Positions 9,714 through 19,836 of a stretch of 64,000 nucleotides of DNA are shown one piece after another; positions within the stretch are counted from its first letter, which is position 1; each line of letters opens with the position of its first letter. Both the position numbers and the translations under genes were made by a program. The DNA is taken from contig NZ_BCNT01000003.1 of NCBI RefSeq assembly GCF_001544075.1, forward strand, positions 248,001-312,000, in the 5' to 3' direction. This DNA is from Comamonas terrae (GTDB taxonomy: Bacteria > Pseudomonadota > Gammaproteobacteria > Burkholderiales > Burkholderiaceae_C). The notes below the pieces were generated by a model. It was not told the DNA's origin and ran no database searches. It saw only the letters and a program-made list of their open reading frames with translations.

Positions 9714-10632
9714 ATGCACCCTGCAGACAGATCAGCAGCAGGCCCAGCATCATCAGGCCCATGCCCAGCTTTTCGGGCAGCGACAGCTTTTCGCTGAGCA
9801 CGCGGCGCGAGACCAGGTAGCTGAATACCACCTCCACCATGCCCAGCGTGCGCACCGGCGCCGCGCCCTGGATCGCATAGGCCGTGAACCAGGCCAGCGA
9901 GGCCGCCGCGCCCATGCTGCCGGCCAGCAGCGATACGCGCCAGGCGCGGAAGACGGGGCGCAGCCCCTGCTCGTGCCGGTAGGCGATCCAGGCGCCCAGG
10001 CCCAGCGTCTGCAGCGTCTGGGCGATCAGCACGCCCCAGGCGCCCGACAGCCAGGGCGAGGCTTCGCCCAGCCGGGCCAGCTCCACCGCGCCGCCGCGAA
10101 AGCCGATGGTGGCCAGCGCAAAGCAGGCGCCGCAAACCAGCCCGTACAGCGAGGACCGGCTGGCCCAGGCCGAGAGCGTGAGCAACTGGCCGCGCGGCGG
10201 CAGCGACAGGATCAGCACGCCCACCGTGGCCAGCACCATGGCCAGCAGCGCCCAGCGGCCGGGCAATTCGTGCAGGAAGACGGCCGCAAACAGCGCGACC
10301 TGCAGCACCTCGGTCTTGGACAGCGTGACCGCCACCGCGAAATTGCGCTCCTTCATGGCCAGCAGCAGCGCGGCCGTGGCCGCCACCTGGAAGAAAGCGC
10401 CCAGCGCGATCCAGCCCAGATAGGCCCAGGAAAACTGCGGCAGCATGCGGGGCCGGTCGCCCAGCAGGTACAGCGCCAGCAGATACAGGGCCGCGAACGG
10501 GAGGCCGTAGAGAAAACGCACCAGCGTGGCCGGCAGGGTGCCGACCTGGGCCGTCAGCGAACGCTGGGCCGTGTTGCGCACCGTCTGGGCCGCGGCGGCG
10601 AACAGCACCACCGGCACCCACAGATATTCCAT
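9712..10632 (-). CDS. DMT-superfamily (EamA-like) transporter
   Basis: About 306 residues, nearly all in ten hydrophobic segments arranged as two EamA-like repeats. These integral inner-membrane proteins usually export amino acids or other small metabolites. The segment AAPVRTLGMVEVVFSYLVSR near the C-terminus is typical of the second repeat. GGGGAG lies 7 nt before the ATG at 10632, so that start was preferred to one 5 codons upstream at 10647. The neighbouring AraC-type regulator gene lies upstream in the same orientation and could control it, but there is no direct evidence. The substrate is unknown. Confidence 0.8.
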   Translation of the reverse strand: MEYLWVPVVLFAAAAQTVRNTAQRSLTAQVGTLPATLVRFLYGLPFAALYLLALYLLGDRPRMLPQFSWAYLGWIALGAFFQVAATAALLLAMKERNFAVAVTLSKTEVLQVALFAAVFLHELPGRWALLAMVLATVGVLILSLPPRGQLLTLSAWASRSSLYGLVCGACFALATIGFRGGAVELARLGEASPWLSGAWGVLIAQTLQTLGLGAWIAYRHEQGLRPVFRAWRVSLLAGSMGAAASLAWFTAYAIQGAAPVRTLGMVEVVFSYLVSRRVLSEKLSLPEKLGMGLMMLGLLLICLQGA

Positions 10633-10793
10633 TCCCAGACTCCCCATTGCTGCATGCCTTCTTGTCGAGGATCGGCGCCCGCCGGAGCCAGGGCTCCATT
10701 CCCGGGGAGCGCCCTGCTCCGGCCGGTTCTGCGCAAATCATGTTGTGCGGCCCGCGACGGCCGCGGCCCGAGCGCAGAGGATAGCGGCCCCCG

Positions 10794-10824
10794 GCACCGC
10801 GCGCCTGCGTGATTGGCGCGGTGC
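10794..10824. other. Hairpin between the DMT and AraC-type genes
   Basis: Arms GCACCGCGC and GCGCGGTGC (10794-10802 and 10816-10824) form a strong hairpin in the 263-bp gap. There is no T-run on either strand, so a simple intrinsic terminator is not supported. It could be a structured leader of the DMT gene or a weak end signal for the regulator gene. Confidence 0.35.
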
Positions 10825-10895
10825 GCCTGCTGCATGCAAGCCGGCGCAGGCCGCGAAGCGGGGCCTGCTGAAACGGAAGTCGCCGCCCGTGCCGT

Positions 10896-11741
10896 TCAGC
10901 CTGCTGCGCGGCTTTGCGCCGCGAAGGCAGACGGCGGCATGCCCATCTGCGACCGGAAGGCCAGGCTGTAGGCGCTGTGGCTTTCATAACCCGCCTGCAG
11001 TGCCACCTGCACGATGGGCTGGCCCGACAGCAGGGCCGGCAGCGAGCCCAGCAGGCGCGCGCGCTGGCGCCAGCGGCCAAAGCCCAGGCCCGTGGCCTTC
11101 TCGAAATGGCGGTGGAAGGTCTTGGCGCTCATGCCCAGCGCAGCGGCCCAGTCCTCGGCCAGGCGCGCATCGCCGGGCTCGGCCACGAGCTGCTCGCAGA
11201 CCCGGGCCAGCCTGGCGGATGCGGGCCAGGGCAGGTGGAACAGCGCCTCGCCGGGCAGGCCCAGCTCTTCCAGCAGCAGGGCCACCAGCAGCAGTTCGCG
11301 CCGACCGCGCTGCCCGTCCACGGGCCAGTGGGCCACTTCGGTGATCAGCGCCCGCAGCAGCGGCGAGACCCCGATCACGCAGTCCTGCGCAGGCAGGCGC
11401 TCGCGCTGCGCCGGTGCCAGCAGTTCCCGGTTCACCAGCAGGCTGCGCACGCGCACGGCCCCGCGCATGCGCAGGCCGTGCTCCACATGCGGCGTGAGCC
11501 ACACGGCCTTGCTCGGCGGCACCAGCCAGCGGCTGGTCCGCGTGCGCACCTCCAGCACGCCCTGCACCGCATACAGCAGCTGGCACTGGGCATGGCTGTG
11601 GGGCTCGACCTTCAGCCCCGCCGGATAGTCCACGGCCACCCCGACCATGGGCAACGGCGCATGTTCATGCGGTGCGAAATCGATGCTGTCGGGAGATGCG
11701 GCCGGCAGCTTGCGCAGCCGTGCCGCTGCAGGCTGCGGCAT
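10896..11741 (-). CDS. AraC-family transcriptional regulator with cupin domain
   Basis: A 281-residue regulator. Residues of about 25-110 form a cupin sensing domain (VEPHSHAQCQLLYAVQGVLEV, then WLVPPSKAVWLTPHVEHGL), the pattern of AraC regulators with an effector-binding beta barrel. The C-terminal 100 residues contain the two helix-turn-helix units, including LGMSAKTFHRHFEKATGLGF and IVQVALQAGYESHSAYSLAFR. It is divergent from leuA, with 292 bp between the two. Three 10-bp-phased direct repeats sit directly upstream of its start codon and could be its own binding site. The effector is unknown. Confidence 0.85.
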   Translation of the reverse strand: MPQPAAARLRKLPAASPDSIDFAPHEHAPLPMVGVAVDYPAGLKVEPHSHAQCQLLYAVQGVLEVRTRTSRWLVPPSKAVWLTPHVEHGLRMRGAVRVRSLLVNRELLAPAQRERLPAQDCVIGVSPLLRALITEVAHWPVDGQRGRRELLLVALLLEELGLPGEALFHLPWPASARLARVCEQLVAEPGDARLAEDWAAALGMSAKTFHRHFEKATGLGFGRWRQRARLLGSLPALLSGQPIVQVALQAGYESHSAYSLAFRSQMGMPPSAFAAQSRAAG

Positions 11742-11750
11742 GGTTTTGTC

Positions 11751-11780
11751 CAGAATTCAACAGAATTCGCCAGATTCTAT
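11751..11780. promoter_or_regulatory. Three 10-bp-phased direct repeats, possible operator
   Basis: CAGAATTCaa, CAGAATTCgc and CAGATTCtat follow one another at exact 10-bp steps, one helical turn, starting 10 bp upstream of the AraC-type regulator start codon. The last copy overlaps a possible TATAGA -10 box facing leuA. Same-face repeats of this kind are common for AraC-family binding sites. Function is inferred. Confidence 0.45.
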
Positions 11781-11848
11781 AGAGCAAGCCAGGCCACGGT
11801 TTCCTAAGCTGGGCGCAGTTTCCGCTTCAAGCCTTTTTGTCCCGCCCC

Positions 11849-11962
11849 ATGGACCGCCTGCCCCAGCCATCGCTACGACTACCGCCAGCACTGACCTGCG
11901 GCCGGGGTCGGCCCGCGCCTGGGTGCAGCCGCCTGCCCCGCGCCAGCAACTCCCCCTGACCC
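11849..11962 (+). CDS. Possible leucine leader peptide upstream of leuA
   Basis: A short frame of 37 codons begins ATG at 11849 and ends at TGA 11960-11962. Its product starts MDRLPQPSLRLPPALTCG, with four Leu codons among the first 15, two of them CTA, a rare codon in this GC-rich sequence. It ends inside the first arm of a hairpin at 11947-12000 that lies just upstream of leuA. This arrangement suggests leucine-sensing attenuation. No clear Shine-Dalgarno sequence precedes the ATG and the hairpin lacks a T-run, so this is a weak call. Confidence 0.25.
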
Positions 11963-12000
11963 CGGCCCCGCGGCGCCGGCATGCCCGGCCAGGGGAGTTG
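11947..12000 (+). promoter_or_regulatory. Large hairpin in the leuA leader
   Basis: CAACTCCCC at 11947 pairs with GGGGAGTTG ending at 12000, with further GGCC/GGCC pairing inside and one bulge. It ends about 33 nt before the leuA ATG and contains the end of the possible Leu-rich leader peptide. No run of Ts follows, so it may act on translation or as a partner in attenuation. Confidence 0.4.
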
Positions 12001-12033
12001 ACACCTGGTTTCCACTGTCCCCGAAGGGCTCCC

Positions 12034-13737
12034 ATGCTGAAGAATCCGCATACCAAATACCGTCCCCATCCCGCCGTCGAGCTGGCCGACCGCCAGTGGC
12101 CATCGCGGCGCATCGAGCAGGCTCCCGTCTGGCTGTCCACCGATCTGCGCGACGGCAACCAGGCGCTGTTCGAGCCCATGAACCGCGAACGCAAGCTGCG
12201 CCTGTTCCAGGAACTCGTGCGCCTGGGCTTCAAGGAGATCGAGGTGGGCTTCCCCTCGGCTTCGCAGACCGACTTCGATATCGTGCGCCACCTGATCGAC
12301 CACGGACTGATCCCCGCCGACGTGACGCCCATGGCCATCACCCAGCTGCGCGAGGAGCTGATCCGCACCACGGTACGGAGCATGGCGGGCGCGCGCCGCG
12401 CCATCGTCCATTTCTACAACGCCGTGGCGCCGGCCTGGCGGGAGATCGTCTTCGGCATGGACGTGCCCGAGATCATCGCCATGGTCGAACACCATATCCG
12501 CCTGCTGCGCGAATTGACCGACGCCCAGCCCGGGACCGAATGGGTGCTGCAGTATTCGCCGGAGACCTTCTGCATGGCCGAGCTCGAGGTGTCGCTGGCC
12601 GTCTGCAACGCGGCCATCTGCGCCTGGGATGCGGGCCCGGGCCGACCCATGATCGTGAACCTGCCGACCACGGTGGAGGTGAGCACGGCCAATGTGTTTG
12701 CCGACCAGATCGAATGGATGCACCGGCGGCTGGAGCGGCGCGATCACATCGTGCTGTCGGTCCACCCGCACAACGACCGCGGCACGGGCGTGGCCTGCGC
12801 CGAGCAGGCATTGCTGGCCGGCGCCCAGCGCGTGGAAGGCTGCCTGTTCGGCAACGGCGAGCGCAGCGGCAACCTGGACCTGGTGACGCTGGCGCTCAAT
12901 CTCTACACCCAGGGCATCGATCCGGGCCTGGATTTCTCCGACATCGCGGCCGTGGCCCGCATTGCCGAGGAGTGCACGGCCCTGCCCATCCATCCGCGCC
13001 ATCCCTATGTGGGCGACCTGGTGTTCACGGCCTTCTCGGGCTCGCACCAGGATGCCATCGCCAAGGGCTTTGCGGCCCAGAAACCCGGCGCGCCCTGGCG
13101 CGTGCCCTATCTGCCCGTGGATCCCCAGGACCTGGGCCGCACCTACGACAGCATCGTGCGCGTCAACAGCCAGTCGGGCAAGGGCGGCATCAGCTATCTG
13201 CTGCAGCGCGACCATGGCGTGGTCCTGCCGCGCCGCATGCAGGTGGAGTTCAGCGCCGTGGTCCAGAAGCTGGCCGATGCCAGCGAAGCCGAGCTGGGCA
13301 GCGATGCGCTGTGGCAGCTGTTCGAGCGCACCTACCTGCAGCCGAGCGCCGCAGCCTGGAGCTATCTGCGCCACAGCCTGGCCGAGACGGGCGACGGCCA
13401 GCGCATCACGCTGGTGCTGCAGGATGCTGGCGGAGGGTTGCACAGCTGGACGGGCACGGGCAACGGGCCCATCGAAGCTGCGGCTAGCGCCCTGCACCAG
13501 GCGCTGGGCCTGGCCCTGCGCATAGACCACTACGAGGAGCGTGCGCTGGGCCATGGCGCCGATGCCCAGGCCATGGCGATTGTCGAAGCCGCCCTGCCCG
13601 GCGTGGCCGGCACGCGTTTCGGCGCCGGCCGCGACAGCAACATCGTCACCGCCTCCGTGCGCGCCCTGCTCAGCGCGGCCAACCGGCTGCTGGCCGATGC
13701 GCGGGCGGCCCAGGTCCGCGCGGCGCAGCCGGCCTGA
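12034..13737 (+). CDS. leuA: 2-isopropylmalate synthase, long form
   Basis: A 567-residue enzyme that condenses acetyl-CoA with 2-oxoisovalerate to start leucine biosynthesis in the cytoplasm. The start MLKNPHTKYRPHPAVELADR is the hallmark of the long (yeast/actinobacterial) LeuA form. The HMGL-like barrel includes STDLRDGNQALFEPMN with the metal-binding Asp near residue 44, and SVHPHNDRGTGVACAEQALL with the His pair. The C-terminal 150 residues form the regulatory LeuA dimer domain, where leucine feedback normally acts. GAAGGG precedes the ATG at 12034. Open frame continues upstream, but the conserved N-terminus fixes the start. The leader holds a hairpin and possible leader peptide. Confidence 0.95.
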   Translation: MLKNPHTKYRPHPAVELADRQWPSRRIEQAPVWLSTDLRDGNQALFEPMNRERKLRLFQELVRLGFKEIEVGFPSASQTDFDIVRHLIDHGLIPADVTPMAITQLREELIRTTVRSMAGARRAIVHFYNAVAPAWREIVFGMDVPEIIAMVEHHIRLLRELTDAQPGTEWVLQYSPETFCMAELEVSLAVCNAAICAWDAGPGRPMIVNLPTTVEVSTANVFADQIEWMHRRLERRDHIVLSVHPHNDRGTGVACAEQALLAGAQRVEGCLFGNGERSGNLDLVTLALNLYTQGIDPGLDFSDIAAVARIAEECTALPIHPRHPYVGDLVFTAFSGSHQDAIAKGFAAQKPGAPWRVPYLPVDPQDLGRTYDSIVRVNSQSGKGGISYLLQRDHGVVLPRRMQVEFSAVVQKLADASEAELGSDALWQLFERTYLQPSAAAWSYLRHSLAETGDGQRITLVLQDAGGGLHSWTGTGNGPIEAAASALHQALGLALRIDHYEERALGHGADAQAMAIVEAALPGVAGTRFGAGRDSNIVTASVRALLSAANRLLADARAAQVRAAQPA

Positions 13738-13748
13738 AGCGGGCCGGC

Positions 13749-13922
13749 CATGAAAAACGGATGCCCATGCTCCCCGCTATCGGGCAGTCGCAACCCTTCA
13801 GGGTGGGACGCTTTTCCTCCTGGGGCGGCCTGGCGATGAAAAAGGGCTCCCCACGCTCCCCACTGCGTGTGGTCGCTGCCCTCCAAGAAGGGCGTTTTCA
13901 TCTTGGGGCGGCACGGCGATGA
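13749..13922. repeat. Two tandem degenerate copies of an ~85-bp intergenic repeat
   Basis: Starting at 13749 and about 13836, two copies share ATGAAAAA, a GCTCCCC-type block, a GTCGC core, CCCTTC/CCCTCC, a TTTTCNTC block, then TGGGGCGGC and GGCG, followed by ATGAAAAA again. Short repeats with a TTGGGGCGG core are familiar between convergent genes in Comamonadaceae. It lies in the convergent leuA / FMN-dehydrogenase gap and runs straight into the shared terminator. Confidence 0.6.
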
Positions 13923-13961
13923 AAAAAGCCTGCGCCTTGCATGCAAGGCGCAGGCTTTTTG
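13922..13961. terminator. Bidirectional terminator between leuA and FMN dehydrogenase gene
   Basis: A 38-bp perfect palindrome with arms AAAAAGCCTGCGCCTTGCA and its complement is centred near 13942, giving a strong stem with T-runs on both strands. It serves both convergent genes. Confidence 0.9.
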
Positions 13962-13978
13962 CCTGAAGCCGCAGCCGC

Positions 13979-15163
13979 TCAGGCCTGCTGCGGTGGCCGC
14001 GGATAGGTGCCGGGCACGAGGATGGAGCGATCCACTGTCTGGATGTTGGTGTGGCCGCAAAAGGCCATGCTCACATCCAGTTCCTTGTGAATGATCTGCA
14101 GCGCGCGGGTCACGCCGGCTTCGCCATAGGCGCCCAGGCCATAGACCATGGAGCGGCCGATCATGGTGCCGCGCGCTCCCAGGGCCCAGGCCTTGAGCAC
14201 GTCCTGGCCGCTGCGGATGCCGCCGTCCATCCAGACTTCGAGCTTGTCACCCACCGCATCGACGATGGCCGGCAGCGCCGCGATGGACGAAGGCGCGCCG
14301 TCGAGCTGGCGCCCGCCGTGGTTGCTGACCACGATGGCGTCGGCGCCGTATTGCGCGGCCAGCACCGCATCCTCCACCTCCATGATGCCCTTGAGGATGA
14401 GCTTGCCACCCCACTGCTGCTTGACCCAGGCCACATCGGCCCACGACAGGCGCGGGTCGAACTGCTCGTTGGTCCAGGCGGCCAGCGAATTCATGTCCGA
14501 CACGCCCTTCACATGGCCCACGAGGTTGCGGAAGGTGCGGCGCTGCGTGCCCGCCATGCCCAGGCACCAGCGCGGCTTGGTCATGAGGTTGAGGATGTTC
14601 CTGAGCGTGGGGCGCGGCGGCGCGGTCAGGCCGTTCTTGATGTCCTTGTGGCGCTGGCCGATCACCTGCAGGTCCAGCGTGAGCACCAGGGCGCTGCATC
14701 CGGCGTCCTTGGCGCGCTGGATCATGCGCACCATGGCCTCGCGGTCGCGCATCATGTACAGCTGGAACCAGAACACCAGCGAGGAGCCGGTGTTCTCTGC
14801 AATGTCCTCGATGGAGCAGATGCTCATGGTCGACAGCGTGAACGGGATGCCGAACTTCTCGGCCGCGCGGGCGGCGTGGATCTCGCCGTCGGCATGCTGC
14901 ATGCCCGTCAGGCCCACGGGCGCGATGGCCACGGGCATCGTGGCCGGCTGTCCCACCATGGTGGCGGCCGTGGTACGGCCTTCCATGTTCACCGCCACGC
15001 GCTGGCGCAGCTTGATGGCCTGGAAGTCGGCCTCGTTGGCGCGGTAGGTGCCTTCGGTCCACGAGCCCGAGTCCGCATAGTCGTAGAACATGCGCGGCAC
15101 GCGGCCCTCGGCCACCACGCGCAGGTCCTCGATGCAGGTCATTTTGGAAAGATCGGTCGCCAC
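13979..15163 (-). CDS. FMN-dependent alpha-hydroxy-acid dehydrogenase (L-lactate type)
   Basis: A 394-residue member of the FMN-linked alpha-hydroxy-acid dehydrogenase family. It has the catalytic signature [15 protein letters not shown] near residue 280, the FMN-binding IAPVGLTGMQHADGE near 80, and MDGGIRSGQDVLKAWALGA. It is divergently transcribed from a lactate permease gene, so oxidation of L-lactate or a related 2-hydroxy acid to the 2-oxo acid at the inner membrane is the likely role. It is only distantly similar to the second enzyme at 19833, which is the closer E. coli LldD match. The start is GTG at 15163 with AAGG upstream; an internal ATG 7 codons later is an alternative. The true substrate is unproved. 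Confidence 0.85.
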   Translation of the reverse strand: MATDLSKMTCIEDLRVVAEGRVPRMFYDYADSGSWTEGTYRANEADFQAIKLRQRVAVNMEGRTTAATMVGQPATMPVAIAPVGLTGMQHADGEIHAARAAEKFGIPFTLSTMSICSIEDIAENTGSSLVFWFQLYMMRDREAMVRMIQRAKDAGCSALVLTLDLQVIGQRHKDIKNGLTAPPRPTLRNILNLMTKPRWCLGMAGTQRRTFRNLVGHVKGVSDMNSLAAWTNEQFDPRLSWADVAWVKQQWGGKLILKGIMEVEDAVLAAQYGADAIVVSNHGGRQLDGAPSSIAALPAIVDAVGDKLEVWMDGGIRSGQDVLKAWALGARGTMIGRSMVYGLGAYGEAGVTRALQIIHKELDVSMAFCGHTNIQTVDRSILVPGTYPRPPQQA

Positions 15164-15363
15164 GGTTGAATCCCTTGTTATTCGATTGGGCCCGATGGTA
15201 GTGCGCCCGGCCCAATCCGCACAGCGGCTCGGGTTTGAAGTGATTTATGCGCGCTTTGAAATTTTCTGCAGCGCAACAGAACCAAGGGCTAACGCTAGTG
15301 CGCAATTTTTGCGCTCCCGCCACCATCGCGCCCACAAATAACGCACTTTCGAGGAGAACAACA
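15164..15363. promoter_or_regulatory. Divergent promoter region with two palindromes
   Basis: This 200-bp gap separates the divergent dehydrogenase and permease genes. GATTGGGCC and GGCCCAATC form an inverted repeat (15184-15192 and 15209-15217). A second palindrome, GCGCAA-TTT-TTGCGC, lies at 15300-15314. Neither matches the AATTGGT-N3-ACCAATT sites found before the second lactate operon, so a different regulator is implied. No certain -35/-10 pair is seen. Confidence 0.5.
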
Positions 15364-17022
<1,659 letters not shown>

Positions 17023-17075
17023 GCCCGATCCGGCTCCTTTTCCTCAGCACCAGGCCACAGCGTGGCCTCCCCGCA

Positions 17076-17109
17076 AAAAGCCGCAGCGCTCCAGGCCTGC
17101 GGTTTTTTT
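17076..17109 (+). terminator. Intrinsic terminator of the first lactate permease gene
   Basis: CCGCAG (17081-17086) pairs with CTGCGG (17097-17102) and is followed by seven Ts. It lies about 55 bp after the stop codon. Confidence 0.85.
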
Positions 17110-17124
17110 CATGCTTCCCCCTTA

Positions 17125-17141
17125 AATTGGTATTACCAATT
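17125..17141. promoter_or_regulatory. LldR operator O1
   Basis: AATTGGTATTACCAATT is a perfect 17-bp palindrome with the FadR-subfamily core TGGT-N3-ACCA. It is 97 bp centre-to-centre from an almost identical site downstream. E. coli LldR uses a similar pair of AATTGG..CCAATT operators around the lldPRD promoter. The lldR gene is in the operon that follows. Confidence 0.85.
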
Positions 17142-17221
17142 AATTATTTCAGACCAGGGAAAACCATTAAACACCCTGTAAAAACCCATTCATACAATCC
17201 ACCCCACTCGTGATTGGCATA

Positions 17222-17238
17222 AATTGGTAACACCAATT
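17222..17238. promoter_or_regulatory. LldR operator O2
   Basis: AATTGGTAACACCAATT is the second operator, differing from O1 only in the 3-bp spacer. It starts 146 bp before the permease start codon. A TACAAT hexamer at 17193-17198 lies between the two operators and could be the -10 box, which would put O2 just past the transcription start. Confidence 0.85.
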
Positions 17239-17383
17239 AGCCACCAAAACCGGAACCCATCAGGCCCGCCCCTGGCGCGGCGGCACCGGTTTTGCACAGG
17301 GTCGATTTTGAAAAATGGACGGGGAAGACTTCTGGACAGTCAGGAGGGTTGCCCTCCCCGCGCCTCTCCAGGAGATCAAGGCA
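17239..17383 (+). promoter_or_regulatory. Structured leader of the lldPRD operon
   Basis: AAAACCGG at 17246-17253 pairs with CCGGTTTT at 17286-17293 across a 32-nt GC-rich loop, and GGAGGG-TTG-CCCTCC at 17343-17357 is a perfect short hairpin. Both would be in the operon mRNA upstream of the AGGAG site at about 17370. No known riboswitch was recognised. Confidence 0.4.
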
Positions 17384-19048
17384 ATGCAAGAAATCTGGTC
17401 GCAGAACTACGACCCCGCCGGCAATGTGTGGGTGTCGGCGCTGGTGGCGCTGATACCCATCCTCTTTTTCTTCCTCGCGCTGACCCGGCTGCGGCTCAAG
17501 GGCTATGTGGCGGGCTCCATCACGGTGGCGCTGTCGCTGGCCGTGGCGCTGCTTTTCTACCGCATGCCGGTCGCCAACGCGCTGGCCGCGGGCGTCTACG
17601 GCTTCTTCTACGGCCTGTGGCCGATTGCCTGGATCATCGTCGCGGCGGTGTTTCTCTACAAGGTCTCGGTCAAGACCGGGCAGTTCGACATCATCCGCTC
17701 CTCCATCCTGTCGGTGACCGAGGACCAGCGCCTGCAGCTGATCCTGGTGGGCTTTTGCTTCGGCGCCTTCCTCGAAGGCGCGGCCGGCTTCGGCGCGCCC
17801 GTGGCCATCACCGCGGCGCTGCTCGTGGGCCTGGGCTTCAGGCCGCTGTATGCGGCCGGCCTGTGCCTGATCGGCAATACCGCGCCCGTGGCCTTCGGCG
17901 CCATGGGCATTCCCGTCATCGTGGCCGGCCAGGTTTCGGGCGTCGATGCCATGGCCATCAGCCAGATGGCCGGCCGCCAGCTGCCGTTCATGACCATCAT
18001 CGTGCTGTTCTGGCTCATGGCCATCATGGATGGCTGGCGCGGCGTCAAGGAAACCTGGCCCGCCGTGCTGGTGGGAGGCGGCAGCTTCGCGCTGGGACAG
18101 TTCCTCACGGCCAACTACATCGGCCCCGAGCTGCCGGACATCACCTCGGCCATCTTCGCCCTGGTGACGCTGACCACCTTCCTGAAGTTCTGGCAGCCCC
18201 GGCGCATCTTCCGCTTCGACACCGAGCCCGGCGCAGCCAAGATCCAGACCACGTCCTCCATCAAGCTGACGGCCGGCGTGGTGCTCAAGGCCTGGTCGCC
18301 CTTCATCATCCTCACGGCCATGGTGACGATCTGGAGCCTCAAGCCCTTCAAGGCGCTGTTCGCCTCGGGCGGCGCGCTGGCCGGCACGGTCTTCAACATT
18401 CCCGTGCCCATGCTGCACAACCTGGTGCAGAAGATGCCGCCCGTGGTGGCCTCGGCCACCCCTTATGGCGCGGTGTATTCCTTCAACTGGCTGTCGGCCA
18501 CGGGCACGGCCATACTGATCGCGGCGGTGATCGCCATCGCGCTGCTGCGCCTGAAGCCTTCGGTGGCCGTGCGCACCCTGGGCGAGACCTTCAGGGAACT
18601 GGCCCTGCCCATCTACTCCATCGGCATGGTGCTGGCCTTTGCCTTCATCGCCAATTACTCGGGCCTGTCCACCACGCTGGCCATGGCCCTGGCCCATACC
18701 GGCAAGGCCTTTGCGTTCTTCTCGCCCTTCCTGGGCTGGGTGGGCGTGTTCCTCACGGGCTCGGACACTTCGGCCAACGCCCTGTTCGGCGCGCTGCAGG
18801 CCACGACGGCCGCCCAGCTGGGCCTGCCCGAGGTGCTGGCCGTGACGGCCAACACCACGGGCGGCGTGACCGGCAAGATGATCTCGCCCCAGTCCATCGC
18901 CATTGCCTGCGCGGCCGTGGGCCTGGCCGGCAAGGAGTCCGACCTGTTTCGCTTCACCGTCAAGCACAGCCTGGCCTTCCTGGTGTTGATCGGCATCATC
19001 TGCACGCTGCAGGCCTATGTGTTTCCGTGGATGATTCCGACCACGTGA
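17384..19048 (+). CDS. lldP: L-lactate permease of the lldPRD operon
   Basis: A 554-residue LctP-family transporter and the first gene of the operon. Its landmarks are [22 protein letters not shown] near residue 128, [20 protein letters not shown] near 163, and [19 protein letters not shown] near 457. It imports L-lactate with protons through the inner membrane. AGGAG lies about 10 nt before the ATG at 17384; an in-frame ATG at 17315 would add a non-conserved polar tail and was rejected. Its stop codon is only 17 nt before the lldR start, so the two genes are translated together. Two LldR operators precede it. Confidence 0.93.
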   Translation: MQEIWSQNYDPAGNVWVSALVALIPILFFFLALTRLRLKGYVAGSITVALSLAVALLFYRMPVANALAAGVYGFFYGLWPIAWIIVAAVFLYKVSVKTGQFDIIRSSILSVTEDQRLQLILVGFCFGAFLEGAAGFGAPVAITAALLVGLGFRPLYAAGLCLIGNTAPVAFGAMGIPVIVAGQVSGVDAMAISQMAGRQLPFMTIIVLFWLMAIMDGWRGVKETWPAVLVGGGSFALGQFLTANYIGPELPDITSAIFALVTLTTFLKFWQPRRIFRFDTEPGAAKIQTTSSIKLTAGVVLKAWSPFIILTAMVTIWSLKPFKALFASGGALAGTVFNIPVPMLHNLVQKMPPVVASATPYGAVYSFNWLSATGTAILIAAVIAIALLRLKPSVAVRTLGETFRELALPIYSIGMVLAFAFIANYSGLSTTLAMALAHTGKAFAFFSPFLGWVGVFLTGSDTSANALFGALQATTAAQLGLPEVLAVTANTTGGVTGKMISPQSIAIACAAVGLAGKESDLFRFTVKHSLAFLVLIGIICTLQAYVFPWMIPTT

Positions 19049-19065
19049 AACTCCCGGTAGATCCC

Positions 19066-19836
19066 ATGCCCGCCCTGCGCCTGTCCGACCGCGTTGCCCA
19101 GCAACTGCTGGAGCTGATCCAGACCACCCAGCTCCAGAGCGGCGACAAGCTGCCCACCGAGCGGGCCCTGGCCGAGCAGCTGGGTGTGTCGCGCACGGCG
19201 CTGCGCGAGGCGATCCAGAAGCTCGCCAGCCGCGGCGTGCTGGAAAGCCGCGTGGGTGCCGGCACCTTCGTGGGCTCGCATGTGCCGCTGTGGCATGAAC
19301 AGGCCGTCGCCCCGCTGCAGGACCTGCTGCGCGACGACCCCCAGTACCGCTACGACGTGCTGGAGGCGCGCCAGGCGCTGGAGCTGAGCACCGCCTGGTA
19401 TGCGGCCCAGCGCGCCACCGACAAGGACCGGGACCGCATCCGCCGCTGCTTCGACGACATGCTGCGCCACCAGCAGGCACGCGATGCCGCCAGTGCGGCC
19501 CGCTCCGATGCGCAGTTCCACCTGGCCATTGCCGAAGCCTCGCACAACGCCGTGCTGGTGCAGCTCATGGGCAGCCTCTTCGAGCTGGTGCTGGGCACCG
19601 TGGCCCAGAACCGGCGCCTGATGTTCGTGCACGACGATCCCTCGACGCTGGAGCACCTGACGCTCCAGCATCAGAACCTCATGCAGGCCATTGTCGATGG
19701 CGAACCCGAACAGGCCAGGGACGCCATCGGCCGGCATCTGTCCTATGTCCACGAGAAACTGTCCGAATCCGATGCCGATGCCGCCCGGCGCAAGCGGCTG
19801 GACCGTTTCTCCTCCTCCGCCGCATTTTTCTCATGA
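19066..19836 (+). CDS. lldR: LldR, GntR/FadR-type lactate-responsive regulator
   Basis: A 256-residue regulator very similar in layout to E. coli LldR. Residues of about 5-70 are the winged helix-turn-helix ([41 protein letters not shown]). The rest is the FCD effector domain with metal-ligand-type segments [20 protein letters not shown] and [13 protein letters not shown]. It should bind the two AATTGGT-N3-ACCAATT sites upstream and release or rearrange with lactate. A GTG at 19045, overlapping the permease stop codon, is an alternative start that would add seven residues. Its TGA overlaps the lldD ATG by 4 bp (ATGA). Confidence 0.92.
   Translation: MPALRLSDRVAQQLLELIQTTQLQSGDKLPTERALAEQLGVSRTALREAIQKLASRGVLESRVGAGTFVGSHVPLWHEQAVAPLQDLLRDDPQYRYDVLEARQALELSTAWYAAQRATDKDRDRIRRCFDDMLRHQQARDAASAARSDAQFHLAIAEASHNAVLVQLMGSLFELVLGTVAQNRRLMFVHDDPSTLEHLTLQHQNLMQAIVDGEPEQARDAIGRHLSYVHEKLSESDADAARRKRLDRFSSSAAFFS

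Noticed and set aside
17315..17383. An upstream ATG adding 23 residues to the second lactate permease
   Set aside because: The added tail is polar and not conserved, while AGGAG fits the ATG at 17384.
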